The position numbers were made by a program, and so were the translations under genes. Source: Bradyrhizobium sp. CCGB12 (GTDB taxonomy: Bacteria > Pseudomonadota > Alphaproteobacteria > Rhizobiales > Xanthobacteraceae). From it: 64,000 nucleotides of DNA. Below the pieces are notes generated by a model. That model was not told the DNA's origin. It did not search any database and worked only from the letters and a program-made list of their open reading frames with translations. Each line of letters opens with the position of its first letter. The first letter of the stretch is position 1. Location of the stretch: contig NZ_JANADO010000001.1 of NCBI RefSeq assembly GCF_024199845.1, positions 6,882,001-6,946,000 of the forward strand. The letters run 5' to 3'. Shown here one piece after another: positions 26,761-35,258 of the stretch.

Positions 26761-27054
26761 TCAATGCCTCACATGCTCGAACACGACGATCACGCCGGTC
26801 GGCTCGGGCTCGTGCGCCATCAGGCGCGTCAGGTCGGAATCGCCCCAATCGGCGAGACTGACGACTTCGCCGCTCTGGCGGTCGGCGCCGAGCGACGGTG
26901 TGGGTTCGAGGACCTTGAGGCCCGTCTCGTCGACGAAGAAGGTGTGTTCGCCGAACATGCTGTTGAGTTGCGGCATGGCCGGATGCTCGTCGGGCAGCAC
27001 CTGAGCGCCGAGTTGGTTGACGGTCTGCTTCACTTGTTCGGATGTGAGCTTCAT
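26761..27054 (-). CDS. Hypothetical protein (97 aa)
   Basis: I do not recognise a family. The 97-residue acidic soluble protein has an N-terminal helix (MKLTSEQVKQTVNQLG) and a C-terminal beta-rich part ending VIVVFEHVRH. A GGAG site lies seven bases before the start. The codon pattern matches neighbouring genes. It faces away from the flippase gene and may be transcribed together with nothing else, as the next minus-strand gene lies 205 bp upstream. Confidence 0.65.
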   Translation of the reverse strand: MKLTSEQVKQTVNQLGAQVLPDEHPAMPQLNSMFGEHTFFVDETGLKVLEPTPSLGADRQSGEVVSLADWGDSDLTRLMAHEPEPTGVIVVFEHVRH

Positions 27055-27259
27055 GAGCTGCTCCGTTCTGTCACGTCGGGTTTCATTGAGCTGAGCCAGA
27101 GCGGACGTTCCCTGCGCCGGTGTGCGCCTGGCTCAAACTCCCGAACAAGTGCTGCGCACAAATGTTCCCGAGAAATGCATTTCGTGATCGCGCGTCGCAT
27201 CTGCCGCGCCGGCGGCACGAGATCGCCACAGGATGCACACGATCTGGCCGACGACCACG

Positions 27260-27553
27260 CTAATCGACGGCTTCGACGATGCGGATGTCGCGGTCGGCGC
27301 CGTCTCCGAGCAGGTCGTGAGCGGCCTGGTAGGCCGGGCTCGCATAGGCGGCCCTGGCGCTCTCGACGCTGTCGAACTCGATGAGAACGACGCGTTCCAT
27401 CTGGCCCAGCTCGAAGGCCGCAGCCGGCACCCCGCGTGCGAGCACACGCCCCCCAGCCGCTTCGATCGCCGGACGCGACAATTTGGCGTAGGCCGCCATG
27501 GCGTCGGGGTTCTTGATCGCGCGATAGGTCGCAACCCAATAGGCTTTTGCCAT
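27260..27553 (-). CDS. DUF1330 domain protein
   Basis: The 97-residue product matches the ferredoxin-like DUF1330 family by its N-terminal AYWVATYRAIKNPDAMAAY pattern and the middle stretch RVVLIEFDSVESARAAYAS. These small proteins are dimeric alpha/beta barrels of unknown function, related to antibiotic monooxygenases. The AGGAGAAC site before the ATG is strong. It lies 31 bp downstream of the 3-methyladenine glycosylase gene on the same strand and may be cotranscribed. Confidence 0.88.
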   Translation of the reverse strand: MAKAYWVATYRAIKNPDAMAAYAKLSRPAIEAAGGRVLARGVPAAAFELGQMERVVLIEFDSVESARAAYASPAYQAAHDLLGDGADRDIRIVEAVD

Positions 27554-27584
27554 TCTTGTTCTCCTGATTTCCAGTGGTGATCCG

Positions 27585-28304
27585 TTACTCGCCGCGGTTC
27601 TCTCCGACCGACAGCGCGCAGATGCGCGACAGATAAGTGTAGGGCAGACCGGTCTCCTCCGCCCAGGCGTTGAACTGCGCCTGCACCTTGGCGAGGTCGC
27701 CCTTCGATTTCACCTCTTCGGCGATGTCGAGACCTGTATCGCGCAGGCAGGCCACCACGTCCTTGGAGGTCACAAAGCCGTCCCAGCCAACGAAGCGCAG
27801 CAGCATCTGGCCGGTATTTCCGCCTAACCGGCTGCCGCGCTTGGTCAGGAGATCGAGCAGGCCGATCTCGTCGGATGACGGCCATTTCGCCAGAAACCTG
27901 CCGAAGCTGCCGTGCTCCTGCGCAATCTCCTGGACGAAAGCGGCGTTGTCGCGCACCGACATGATCTTGGCGCCGTTGCGTACGATACGCGCATCGCTCA
28001 GCAGGCTTTCCCAATAATCCTCGGGCTGGAAGCTGAGCTTGGCCGGCTGGAAATGCAGGAAGGCGTCTTCAAAGCCGTCCCATTTCGTCTCGATCACGCT
28101 CCAGGCAAAGCCGGCGCAGAACACCCGCTTTGTCATTTCGGCGAGGATGCGATCGTCGCCGAGCTTGGCCAGACGCTTCAGGTCCGGCTTTGCCGGCATC
28201 AATTTCTCCAGCGCCTTGGGCCCGCCCTTGCGTTTCTCGGCGCGGGCACGAATGGACTTGAAGGAGGGCATATGGAGATCCGCGTTGAGGGTCCGCCACG
28301 ACAT
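27585..28304 (-). CDS. DNA-3-methyladenine glycosylase I family protein
   Basis: The 239-residue protein belongs to the Tag-like helix-hairpin-helix glycosylases, recognisable by AEMTKRVFCAGFAWSVIETKW, a region equal to the core of the Tag fold (only partly quoted: FCAGFAWSVIETKW), and by LGGNTGQMLLRFVGWDGF. It would remove 3-methyladenine from alkylated DNA in base-excision repair. It is longer than E. coli Tag (187), and the four-residue zinc site of Tag is not evident, so it belongs to a divergent branch. Met12 (28271) is a possible alternative start. It follows the uppS-like gene by about 100 bp on the same strand. Confidence 0.8.
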   Translation of the reverse strand: MSWRTLNADLHMPSFKSIRARAEKRKGGPKALEKLMPAKPDLKRLAKLGDDRILAEMTKRVFCAGFAWSVIETKWDGFEDAFLHFQPAKLSFQPEDYWESLLSDARIVRNGAKIMSVRDNAAFVQEIAQEHGSFGRFLAKWPSSDEIGLLDLLTKRGSRLGGNTGQMLLRFVGWDGFVTSKDVVACLRDTGLDIAEEVKSKGDLAKVQAQFNAWAEETGLPYTYLSRICALSVGENRGE

Positions 28305-28407
28305 CAGAATTCGATGACCCGGTCCAGACCTCAGACGCCCGGACCCGCTGCGTCAGCATCTTCGCGCGCGCGACTGCTGCGGGGACTTGCTCCGCTCCGC
28401 GTCACTG

Positions 28408-29148
28408 TCATGCGCGAGAAAGTGAAGGCACCTCCTCGGGCATGATTGCCTGGAGGCCGCCGAAGCGGCGTTCGCGGCCATGGAAGGCGGCGAGCGCCTC
28501 GGCGAGAGCGCCCGCATCGAATTCGGGCCACATCCGCTCGGTGAAGTGCAATTCGGCATAGGCGCCTTCCCAGAGCAGGAAGTCCGACAGCCGCTTCTCG
28601 CCCGACGTGCGGATGATGAGATCGACGTCGCGAAGACCGGCCTCGCCGGTGACGAGTTGCGAGAAGGCTTCGCGCGTGAGGCTTGTCAGCGCCGCCGCCT
28701 TCGCGGCGGCATTGAGGATGGCGTCGCGCGCGGAATAGTCGACCGCGATGCGCAAATGCAGCGTGCTGCCATTGGCAGTGGCCTGTTCGGCGCGCGCGAT
28801 GGCGGTGGCGATGCCGTCGGGCAGCCGGTCGCGGCGACCGATCACGGTGAGGCGCACGCCGTTCTTGACGAGGCTCTGCACCTCATTGGCGAGATAGAAG
28901 CGCAGCAAGGTCATCAGCGCGGCAACCTCGGCCTTCGGCCTTCGCCAATTGTCGGTGGAGAAGGCGTAGAGCGTCAGCGTGCCGATGCCCTGCTTAGGCG
29001 CGGCCTCGACGATGCGGCGGATCGCCTCGACGCCGGCCTCGTGGCCGCGCACGCGCGACAGGCCGCGTCGTGTCGCCCACCTGCCGTTGCCGTCCATGAT
29101 GATACCGACGTGAAGCTTGTCGTCGCAGGACACGAGGTTACTTTGCAT
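28408..29148 (-). CDS. uppS: Isoprenyl transferase (UppS-like cis-prenyltransferase)
   Basis: The 246-residue product has the cis-prenyltransferase motifs [13 protein letters not shown] with the catalytic Asp, [14 protein letters not shown], and [21 protein letters not shown] (partly: [14 protein letters not shown]). These enzymes condense isopentenyl diphosphate onto farnesyl diphosphate to make undecaprenyl or shorter cis-polyprenyl diphosphate. I chose the ATG at 29148, which has GGAG eight bases upstream; a TTG six codons earlier is less likely. The gene is not beside cdsA or dxr, where the housekeeping copy usually sits, so this is probably a second enzyme. Its start codon lies inside an ACTTTG-N5-CAAAGT palindrome, implying control by the regulator gene just upstream. 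Confidence 0.9.
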   Translation of the reverse strand: MQSNLVSCDDKLHVGIIMDGNGRWATRRGLSRVRGHEAGVEAIRRIVEAAPKQGIGTLTLYAFSTDNWRRPKAEVAALMTLLRFYLANEVQSLVKNGVRLTVIGRRDRLPDGIATAIARAEQATANGSTLHLRIAVDYSARDAILNAAAKAAALTSLTREAFSQLVTGEAGLRDVDLIIRTSGEKRLSDFLLWEGAYAELHFTERMWPEFDAGALAEALAAFHGRERRFGGLQAIMPEEVPSLSRA

Positions 29149-29156
29149 TACAAAGT
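29140..29156. promoter_or_regulatory. Operator-like palindrome ACTTTG-N5-CAAAGT at the uppS start
   Basis: ACTTTGCATTACAAAGT is a perfect 6-bp inverted repeat with a five-base centre. The uppS ATG is inside the centre. The same arms and spacing recur at 30211-30227 before the first gene of the operon, with the winged-helix regulator gene between the two sites. Confidence 0.65.
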
Positions 29157-29176
29157 CTCCGGTCAAAAAGGGGGGA

Positions 29177-29554
29177 TCAGGTCGAAACGATGCCGAGGCG
29201 TCCGAGCGGCGGCCCCTCGCGGCCGGCAGCCTTGGCGGCGTCGCGCACGAGGCGTTCGAGCACGGCCAGATAGTCGAGGAAACGGCGGCGGCCTATCTTG
29301 GTCAGGCGGCAGGTCGTGTGCGGGCGATTGCCCTCATAACCCTTGGTCACCTCGACGAGGCCGGCCTCCTGGAGCACGGCAAGGTGCCGGCTGAGATTGC
29401 CGTCGGTGAGGCCGCAGAGCTGCTTGAGGTCGGCGAATGCCAGCCCCTTGGGATGCGCCATCAGCGAGGTCAGGAGTCCAAGCCTCGCCTTCTCGTGGAT
29501 CACGCGATCTAGTCCTTCGTAAGAGAAGGGCGCGCTGTCAGTCTTCGGCATCAT
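29177..29554 (-). CDS. Winged-helix transcriptional regulator (HTH_34-like)
   Basis: The 125-residue protein is a single winged-helix domain: recognition region [19 protein letters not shown] followed by the wing [18 protein letters not shown] and a C-terminal dimerisation helix. It resembles the PF13601 (ArsR/MarR-related) regulators that are often paired with a membrane protein. The start overlaps the stop of the upstream membrane-protein gene by 17 bp; a second ATG at 29551 is better spaced from GGAG. The two palindromes that bracket it are the likely binding sites, making it an autorepressor of the membrane protein - regulator - uppS unit. No metal or ligand site is evident. Confidence 0.85.
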   Translation of the reverse strand: MMPKTDSAPFSYEGLDRVIHEKARLGLLTSLMAHPKGLAFADLKQLCGLTDGNLSRHLAVLQEAGLVEVTKGYEGNRPHTTCRLTKIGRRRFLDYLAVLERLVRDAAKAAGREGPPLGRLGIVST

Positions 29555-30155
29555 GGTCTCCGGACGCGAAATACAGAATGGCCGCCATCATCGACTGCCC
29601 CACCACGAAGGGAAGGCCCATGGTCCATGGAGACAGCGTGTGGGTTCGGCTCGCGAGCACCACTACTGCAAAGCCGGAAACAAAATACCAGGCGCCCGCG
29701 AACGCGACTGTGCGCGGCAGCGAGCGGATCGAGGCGAAAATGCCGAGCGATACCAGGATCTGCCACAGGCCCGGCAGCAGCCACAGCGTCTCGCTTGCGA
29801 ACTTCCACATCACCACCGCGAGCAGCACACCGGCAACGCCTGCGGGCAGGAACTGCTCGACCGCCTGGTAGATCATGGCATCGGCCAAACCCGAATGATG
29901 ACGGCGCGAACGCGCGCGCATCTCGATCCCGATCACGAGGCCGGACAGCACAGCGGCAATGAACCAGCCGAGGAAGAAACCGATCGGCTCGCCCGTGGGA
30001 TCGCCGAGCAGCCAGAATTGCAGGATCGCGGTGACCAGCGCGACGGCGCCCGTCGCGGCCATGGTCGCCGGGCCGTAGCCGCGGAAGGCGGTGCCGGCCG
30101 CGATCTGGCTGCGGATCGCCACGATGTCGGCCAGTGCCTTGTCGAGATCGCGCAT
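29538..30155 (-). CDS. Polytopic membrane protein of unknown function, regulator partner
   Basis: I do not recognise a named family. The 205-residue product has a short N-terminal helix (MRDLDKALADIVAIRSQ) and about six hydrophobic segments, ending DHDAED. I placed the start at 30155; an in-frame ATG at 30209 lies only nine bases from the predicted transcription start and has no ribosome site. The gene overlaps the winged-helix regulator gene, a pairing often seen where the membrane protein modulates or is controlled by the regulator. A -35/-10 promoter with an operator on the -10 element lies directly upstream. Confidence 0.75.
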   Translation of the reverse strand: MRDLDKALADIVAIRSQIAAGTAFRGYGPATMAATGAVALVTAILQFWLLGDPTGEPIGFFLGWFIAAVLSGLVIGIEMRARSRRHHSGLADAMIYQAVEQFLPAGVAGVLLAVVMWKFASETLWLLPGLWQILVSLGIFASIRSLPRTVAFAGAWYFVSGFAVVVLASRTHTLSPWTMGLPFVVGQSMMAAILYFASGDHDAED

Positions 30156-30210
30156 TGGCAACGCCAAAACCTTCGTTCCACCCCAGCGTTCCGGGACTGC
30201 ACGCCCCATC

Positions 30211-30227
30211 ACTTTGTATTGCAAAGT
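30211..30227. promoter_or_regulatory. Operator-like palindrome ACTTTG-N5-CAAAGT before the membrane protein gene
   Basis: ACTTTGTATTGCAAAGT shares arms and spacing with the site at 29140-29156. It overlaps the -10 element of the minus-strand promoter. A further CAAAGT half-site lies at 30238-30243. Confidence 0.65.
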
Positions 30228-30252
30228 ATATAGCACCGCAAAGTAAAGGCAA
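30225..30252 (-). promoter_or_regulatory. Sigma-70 type promoter of the membrane protein - regulator - uppS operon
   Basis: On the minus strand, TTGCCT (30252-30247) and TATACT (30230-30225) are separated by 16 bp. The predicted transcription start is near 30218, inside the operator, so repression by steric block is expected. The leader to the chosen start codon is about 63 bases. Confidence 0.6.
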
Positions 30253-30356
30253 GACCCGAAGTTGCGACAGCCAGATCGGACCTCGACGAACAACTGGCGG
30301 TTGCGCCACGCATGTTCCGGCGGATAAGATGTATCCAAGCGTTTCCGGGGGCTGGT

Positions 30357-31604
30357 ATGTGGCTTAAGTCATTTGTCGTTGCGTCGTTATTGCAGTTGGG
30401 TCTCGCCGGAGCCGCGAATGCGGCGGGGCCGTTTGGCAGTGTCAAGATCGGCAACTGGATCGGCGGCGCTTTCAGCAACGATGAGACCGGCGCCTTCTCC
30501 CATTGCGCCGCAACTGCGCCCTACGCCAACGGCGTCATTCTCGTCGTCGCCCAGAATTCTGCCGGCTCATGGCTGCTGAGTTTTGCGAGCCCCAGCTACC
30601 GCTTCAGCAAGGGCGAGAACGCTGCAATCGACGTCATTTTCGACGGACAGGAACAGGCCCGGCTGTTCGCCACGGCCAATCAGTCGAACATGCTCACGGC
30701 TGTCATGCCCGCCAACGTTACGCGCACGTTTCAGAAGGCGAGCCTGATGGTCGCAACGAGTGGGCGCACTGTCCTGAATTTCGACCTGACCTCGGCCGGG
30801 ACCGTGATCGCGGCGTTGGCCAATTGCGTCACGAGAATGAAAGCCGACGGGCTGAGCAAGGCCGGTGATTTCACCAAGGCCGCAGCAAAGCCAGCAGCGA
30901 CGGCGGACAAGCAAGGCACGCCCGCCGCCAAGCCGGGACGGACCGGAAGCTTCAGCGGCACCGGCTTCGTGGTCAGCGCGGGCGGACACATCGTGACGAA
31001 CAATCACGTGATCGACGGCTGCATCGGCGACATTAAGGGCAACCTCACCGGCGAGGCGGCGATGGTGTTGCGCGTGGTGTCCAGGGACTCCACCAATGAC
31101 CTTGCTCTGCTTCAGGCACCGGGAACGACGACTTTCAAGGATGTCGCGAAGATCCGCGACCGTTCGATGAAGTCAGGCGATTCCGTGGTCGCGATCGGCT
31201 TTCCCTTTCATGGCTATCTCACCTCGGATTTCACGGTGACGAACGGCATCGTGAGCTCGCTCAGCGGACTGCGCAATGACACCAGGCACTTGCAGATCAG
31301 CGCAGCCGTCCAACCCGGCAATAGCGGCGGGCCGTTGTTCGACATGTCAGGTCAGGTGGTCGGCGTGGTCTCGGCGAAACTCGACGCCCTGAGAGTGGTG
31401 AGGACGACAGGGGCGCTCCCCGAGAACATCAACTTCGCCATCAAGACGGGCGCGCTGCGCGATTTCCTCGACAATTCCGTGGTGCCCTACCAGACCGCGG
31501 AGCCGAAGGGCGAGCTCAAGACCACCGACATCGCCGGCAACGCCCGCGCCTATACGATGCTGATCTCGTGCAACGGCACGGAGCAGGCGGACGCGAAGCG
31601 CTGA
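30357..31604 (+). CDS. Secreted trypsin-like serine protease (HtrA/DegP-like protease domain)
   Basis: The 415-residue protein has a signal peptide (MWLKSFVVASLLQLGLAGAANA) and an N-terminal domain of unknown type (residues 23-190), then a trypsin-like domain. The catalytic triad is visible: His in IVTNNHVIDGC, Asp in STNDLALLQ and Ser in QPGNSGGPLFD. No PDZ domain follows, unlike DegP, so it is a protease-only member. It should act in the periplasm on misfolded or specific substrates. The ATG at 30357 is chosen because it opens a clean signal peptide; 15 earlier codons are open but add charge before it. Confidence 0.88.
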   Translation: MWLKSFVVASLLQLGLAGAANAAGPFGSVKIGNWIGGAFSNDETGAFSHCAATAPYANGVILVVAQNSAGSWLLSFASPSYRFSKGENAAIDVIFDGQEQARLFATANQSNMLTAVMPANVTRTFQKASLMVATSGRTVLNFDLTSAGTVIAALANCVTRMKADGLSKAGDFTKAAAKPAATADKQGTPAAKPGRTGSFSGTGFVVSAGGHIVTNNHVIDGCIGDIKGNLTGEAAMVLRVVSRDSTNDLALLQAPGTTTFKDVAKIRDRSMKSGDSVVAIGFPFHGYLTSDFTVTNGIVSSLSGLRNDTRHLQISAAVQPGNSGGPLFDMSGQVVGVVSAKLDALRVVRTTGALPENINFAIKTGALRDFLDNSVVPYQTAEPKGELKTTDIAGNARAYTMLISCNGTEQADAKR

Positions 31605-31624
31605 CGCCGCCATCGCGCGCGCAA

Positions 31625-31652
31625 GAAAAAAGCCCTGCCGAACGGCAGGGCT
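31625..31652 (-). terminator. Rho-independent terminator of the tctC-like gene
   Basis: On the minus strand a 10-bp stem AGCCCTGCCG/CGGCAGGGCT with a two-base nominal loop is followed by a run of T. It lies 26 bp after the stop of the minus-strand binding-protein gene and may also slow the convergent protease transcript. Confidence 0.85.
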
Positions 31653-31677
31653 CCAATCGCGGGTCTTCACACGATCT

Positions 31678-32652
31678 CTACTCGACCTTCAGGCCGGCGA
31701 ATTCGACGACCTTCTTCCACTTCTCGGTCTCCGCCTTGATCTCCTCGCCGAACGCCTCGGGTGTTTGCACCCGCGGCTCGCCGCCGAGCTCGACCAGACG
31801 CTTGGTCATATCGGGCTCCTTCATCAGCGTGTTGATCTCGTTGTTGAGCTTGGCAATGATTTCCTTCGGCGTGTTCTTCGGCGCTCCCATGCCGAACAGC
31901 GCGCTGGCCTCGTAGCCCTTGACGGTCTCGGCGATCGGCAGCACGTCGGGCAATTGCGGCGAGCGCTCCGTGGTGGTGACGCCGATCGCGCGCAGCGAGC
32001 CGGAGCGGATGTGCTGGATGATCGAGGGCATGTTGTCGAAGATCACCTGCACCTGGCCGCCGAGCATGTCGGTGATCGCGGGCGCCGCGCCGCGATAGGG
32101 CACGTGCTGCATCTTGCAGCCGGTCATCGCCATGAACATCTCGCCGGACAGGTGCACCGAGGTGCCGTTGCCGGACGAGGCCATGTTGACCTTGCCGGGA
32201 TTGGCCTTCACGTATTCGATGAACTCGGCGACGTTCTTGGCCGGCACGTCCTTGTTGACGGTCATCACGTTCGGCACGCGCTGGAACGAGGCGACCGGCG
32301 CGATATCGCGGACGAAGTTGAACTTCAGATTGGCGTAGAGCGAGGCGTTGATGTAGTTGGCCGGATTGACCAACTGCAGCGTGTAGCCGTCGGGCTCGGC
32401 ATTAACGACCGATTCGGTGCCGATATTATTGCCGGCGCCCGGCTTGTTCTCGATCACGAATTGCTGGCCGAGCCTCTCCGACAGCCGCTGGCCGATCAGC
32501 CGCGCCAGGATGTCGGTGGCCCCGCCCGGCGGATAGCCGACCACCCATTTCACCGGGCGGGCCGGATAATCGGCGGCAAGCGCCTTGGACAGCGGGGTGG
32601 CTGCAAGCGGACTGGCGGCGAGCAGGCCCAGCGCGGTACGGCGAGTGATCAT
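31678..32652 (-). CDS. Tripartite tricarboxylate transporter-type substrate-binding protein (Bug/TctC)
   Basis: The 324-residue protein begins with a twin-arginine-like signal (MITRRTALGLLAASPLAATP) and continues YPARPVKWVVGYPPGGATD, the invariant start of the Bug/TctC family, with its ligand-anchoring loop. NKPGAGNNIGTESV is the second signature. These periplasmic proteins bind carboxylates or other small acids. The matching TctA/TctB membrane genes are not adjacent, which is common for orphan Bug proteins. I chose 32652 because GGGAGA lies upstream and the signal peptide starts there. It is divergent from the VOC protein gene and ends at a clear terminator. Confidence 0.92.
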   Translation of the reverse strand: MITRRTALGLLAASPLAATPLSKALAADYPARPVKWVVGYPPGGATDILARLIGQRLSERLGQQFVIENKPGAGNNIGTESVVNAEPDGYTLQLVNPANYINASLYANLKFNFVRDIAPVASFQRVPNVMTVNKDVPAKNVAEFIEYVKANPGKVNMASSGNGTSVHLSGEMFMAMTGCKMQHVPYRGAAPAITDMLGGQVQVIFDNMPSIIQHIRSGSLRAIGVTTTERSPQLPDVLPIAETVKGYEASALFGMGAPKNTPKEIIAKLNNEINTLMKEPDMTKRLVELGGEPRVQTPEAFGEEIKAETEKWKKVVEFAGLKVE

Positions 32653-32776
32653 CTCAAGGGTTCTCCCAGTGTTGTTCTTGAAAGCCGGATATCTTGAAAG
32701 TGGCGTCGGCGCGGTTGTAACAAAGCTTGCCGCAGGCGCAAAGTGCGGGGGTCGCATCACGACGAAAGGATAAGGC

Positions 32777-33187
32777 ATGCCGCTCAGGGTCGAAGCTCTC
32801 GATCATCTCGTGATCAACGTCGCCGATGTCGCGGCGACCGCCGAGTGGTACCGCAAGATTCTCGGCATGGAAGTCAAGGTGTTCGACCCCGGCGGCGGCA
32901 AAGCGCCGCGGACGTCGCTACAATTCGGTAACCAGAAGATCAACGTCCGGCCGCGCGACGCCGACAAGGCGGAATGGTTCACCGCAGACCACCAGACCGC
33001 CGGCAGCGAAGATCTGTGCTTCCTCACCCCCTCGTCTCCCGACGAGGTGGTAGCGCATTTGCGCAGCCACGGTGTCGCAATCGAAGAAGGCCCGGTTCCC
33101 AAGCAAGGCGCCCGCGGCACGCTGCGCTCGGTCTATTGCCGGGATCCGGATGGCAGCTTGATCGAGATATCGTCGTACGAGGATTGA
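32777..33187 (+). CDS. VOC (glyoxalase/bleomycin resistance/dioxygenase) family protein
   Basis: The 136-residue protein has the paired beta-alpha-beta-beta-beta modules of the VOC fold: LDHLVINVADVAATAEWYRKI in the first half (partly quoted) and YCRDPDGSLIEISSY in the second. Candidate metal ligands are His10 and the Glu in IEISS. Members act as lyases, dioxygenases or binding proteins for small molecules. The specific reaction is unknown. It is divergent from the Bug-type gene. Confidence 0.88.
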   Translation: MPLRVEALDHLVINVADVAATAEWYRKILGMEVKVFDPGGGKAPRTSLQFGNQKINVRPRDADKAEWFTADHQTAGSEDLCFLTPSSPDEVVAHLRSHGVAIEEGPVPKQGARGTLRSVYCRDPDGSLIEISSYED

Positions 33188-33220
33188 GGCACGGAGAGCC
33201 ACGCTGCTCGCCCCAGACAC

Positions 33221-33305
33221 CGTCATTGCGAGCGAAGCGAAGCAATCCAGACTGCCACCGACGGCAGCCTGGATTGCTTCGTCGCAAGAGCTCCTCGCAA
33301 TGACG
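33221..33305. repeat. Intergenic palindromic repeat, family B (copy 2)
   Basis: The unit opens CGTCATTGCGAGCGAAGCG and closes CTCGCAATGACG, as at 5493 and 58376. It directly abuts the decayed acyl-CoA ligase gene. Confidence 0.85.
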
Positions 33306-33315
33306 GCGGAGAGAG

Positions 33316-33840
33316 CGCGTGCGACTGCATACGCTTCCCCCGGCCGACGGAAGTCGGCGGCCCCGGCAATCTCTCGATCAAGAGCATTCCCGGCCTGTCG
33401 CTGTTCGCCGAGTACCTGCACAACGAGAAGGCGACGCGCGAGAGCTTTGACGCGGACGGCTTCTTCCTCACCGGCGACCCCGTCGAGCGTCTCGCGAACG
33501 GCTACATCAAGTTCGGCGACCGCGCCAAGGACATGCTGAAGGGCGGCGGCGAGAACGTCGCGGCCTCCGAGATCGAGCAAGTGATCGCACTCGTTCCCGG
33601 CGTGCGCGAGGCCGCCGTGGTGGCGAAGACGCACCCGATGCTGGATGAGGTGCCGGTCGTCTCATCCCGCAGGGCGGCGGCGCGGGGGCTGCGCCCGATC
33701 TGCATGATCGCGTGATGGTGGCCTGCCGCAAGGGCCTTGCCGATTTCAAGGTACCGCGCGAGATCAGGCTCGTCGACGACGTGCCGCGCTCGACGCTGGA
33801 AAAGGTGGCGAAGGCGGAGCTGCGGAAGATGGTGGGGTGA
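33316..33840 (+). pseudogene. Remnant of an AMP-dependent acyl-CoA synthetase (C-terminal part, frameshifted)
   Basis: Translation gives recognisable C-terminal ligase sequence: [19 protein letters not shown] followed by GRAKD-type hinge [20 protein letters not shown], then [17 protein letters not shown]. After DEVPVV the frame shifts; the continuing family sequence (ACRKGLADFKVPREIRLVD, ending LRKMVG) is in a different frame. About two thirds of the normal gene, including the AMP-binding motif, is absent. The remnant starts beside a family B repeat and ends beside a family C repeat, suggesting that rearrangement at repeats removed the 5' part. Confidence 0.8.
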
Positions 33841-33856
33841 CGTCGCCAAATCGCGA

Positions 33857-33946
33857 GCTGCCGTAGGGTGGGCAAAGGCGCGTCAGCGCCGTGCCCACGT
33901 TCTTGGAAGTGGTGGGCACACTTCGCTTTGCCCACCCTACGGCAGC
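33857..33946. repeat. Intergenic palindromic repeat, family C (copy 2)
   Basis: The unit opens GCTGCCGTAGGGTGGGCAAA and closes TTTGCCCACCCTACGGCAGC, with an inner CGTGCCCAC / GTGGGCAC pair, a near-perfect palindrome of about 90 bp. Confidence 0.85.
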
Positions 33947-33959
33947 GGAGAACGTTGCG

Positions 33960-35054
33960 TCAAAACGACCCCAGCGCCACGGGGCGGAACGCCTGCAGCA
34001 GCTGCTGGTCGAGCTTGCCGCCCATGCCTTCCATCATCGTGAACGCGCGGGAGTGGGTGAAGGGCATGCGATAGGCACGCTTCTCCACCAGGGCGGCGTA
34101 GATGTCGACGATCGTCGTCAGGCGCACGATGTCGCTGATCTGGTTCGACGACAGGCCGTTGGGATAGCCGGAGCCATCGAGGAATTCGTGGTGATGCAGG
34201 ATCACGTCGAGCATCTCCGGCGGGAAGCCACCTTGCGCGGCAAGCGCCTCATAGCCGCGGCGGGGATGCTGGCGGACCTCGGCCATCTCCTCGTCGGTGA
34301 GCTTGCCGGGCTTGTCGAGCAGCGCTGAGGGAACGAAGGCCTTGCCGACGTCATGCAGCAGCGCGGCGCGGGTCAGGCGGCGCTGGTCGTCCTCGCGCAT
34401 GCCGAGATGCTGGGCGAAGGCGACCGCGAAGCCGGTGACGAACAGGCAGTGCCGATAGCTGCCGACATGGTGGCAGCCGACGGTGGTGAGCCATTCGCGC
34501 AGCGAGGAATGCTTGATCGCCTTCAGGATCTTGCTCTCGGCGGCGATGACGTCGTCGAAGGTCAGGGGCACCCCGAGCGGAAGCTTCTCGAACATCTTGG
34601 CGAGCACGGTATGCGCGGCCTCGACGCCGCGGTTGAGCGTCTTGCCGCGGTCGGTCGCATCATAGACGGCGGTGTCCGGAAAGGCCGAGCGGATGCGCTG
34701 AAGGATGGCGTCCGCCTGGAGCGGCCGCGAGATCGTATCGGTCGCACCCAGCGCCCAGGCCTGCATGGTGCCGTGATGCAGGGCATCGGCAAGCACGAAC
34801 AGGCGCGGCATCGAACGATAGGCATCGCTACGCAGCTTGTTGCGCACCCGCTGCACGCTCTCGGGCGAGCGCAAATTAATGTCGACGACAAGCCCGGAGA
34901 GATCGCGCGACGGCTTCTCGGGGATGTCCTGGGTCGTCACCGTCGAGACGTCGCCGACCGCTTTCAAGATGCTGGCGAGCTCGCTGCTCTCGTCGCTCCG
35001 GTCGGAGGCGAGCAGAAGCCGGCGTTTGGCGGCGGGTTTGGCTGAGGCGTTCAT
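33960..35054 (-). CDS. HD-GYP domain protein with receiver-like N-terminus
   Basis: The 364-residue product has an N-terminal domain (about 12-125) with the fold pattern of a response-regulator receiver, though the usual phospho-acceptor acidic pocket is not clear (LVVDINLRSPE is the best candidate), then an HD-GYP domain (about 150-355). Metal and signature residues are present: ALLHDVGKAF, HPRRGYEAL and HHEFLDGSGYP. HD-GYP proteins hydrolyse c-di-GMP to GMP. This makes the fourth c-di-GMP gene in the window. GGGGAAGCC precedes the ATG. Gene-poor DNA (35055-35258) lies upstream. Confidence 0.9.
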   Translation of the reverse strand: MNASAKPAAKRRLLLASDRSDESSELASILKAVGDVSTVTTQDIPEKPSRDLSGLVVDINLRSPESVQRVRNKLRSDAYRSMPRLFVLADALHHGTMQAWALGATDTISRPLQADAILQRIRSAFPDTAVYDATDRGKTLNRGVEAAHTVLAKMFEKLPLGVPLTFDDVIAAESKILKAIKHSSLREWLTTVGCHHVGSYRHCLFVTGFAVAFAQHLGMREDDQRRLTRAALLHDVGKAFVPSALLDKPGKLTDEEMAEVRQHPRRGYEALAAQGGFPPEMLDVILHHHEFLDGSGYPNGLSSNQISDIVRLTTIVDIYAALVEKRAYRMPFTHSRAFTMMEGMGGKLDQQLLQAFRPVALGSF

Positions 35055-35258
35055 GGCTTCCCCAAAGCACGGGACTGGATTTGGCGTCAGCCTATGCCGG
35101 ATCAGGTTCTCCGGCCCTTAAGAGGCGTGCTCAATGGAACCCTGTGGAATTGGATGCAATTCTAGGGATTTCGCCCAATGGGGCGCTTCCCGTCGAAAGT
35201 CGAAAAACAACCCCATGCACAGTAGAGATGTCCCTGTAAATGCTGGGCTTTTCTGACG

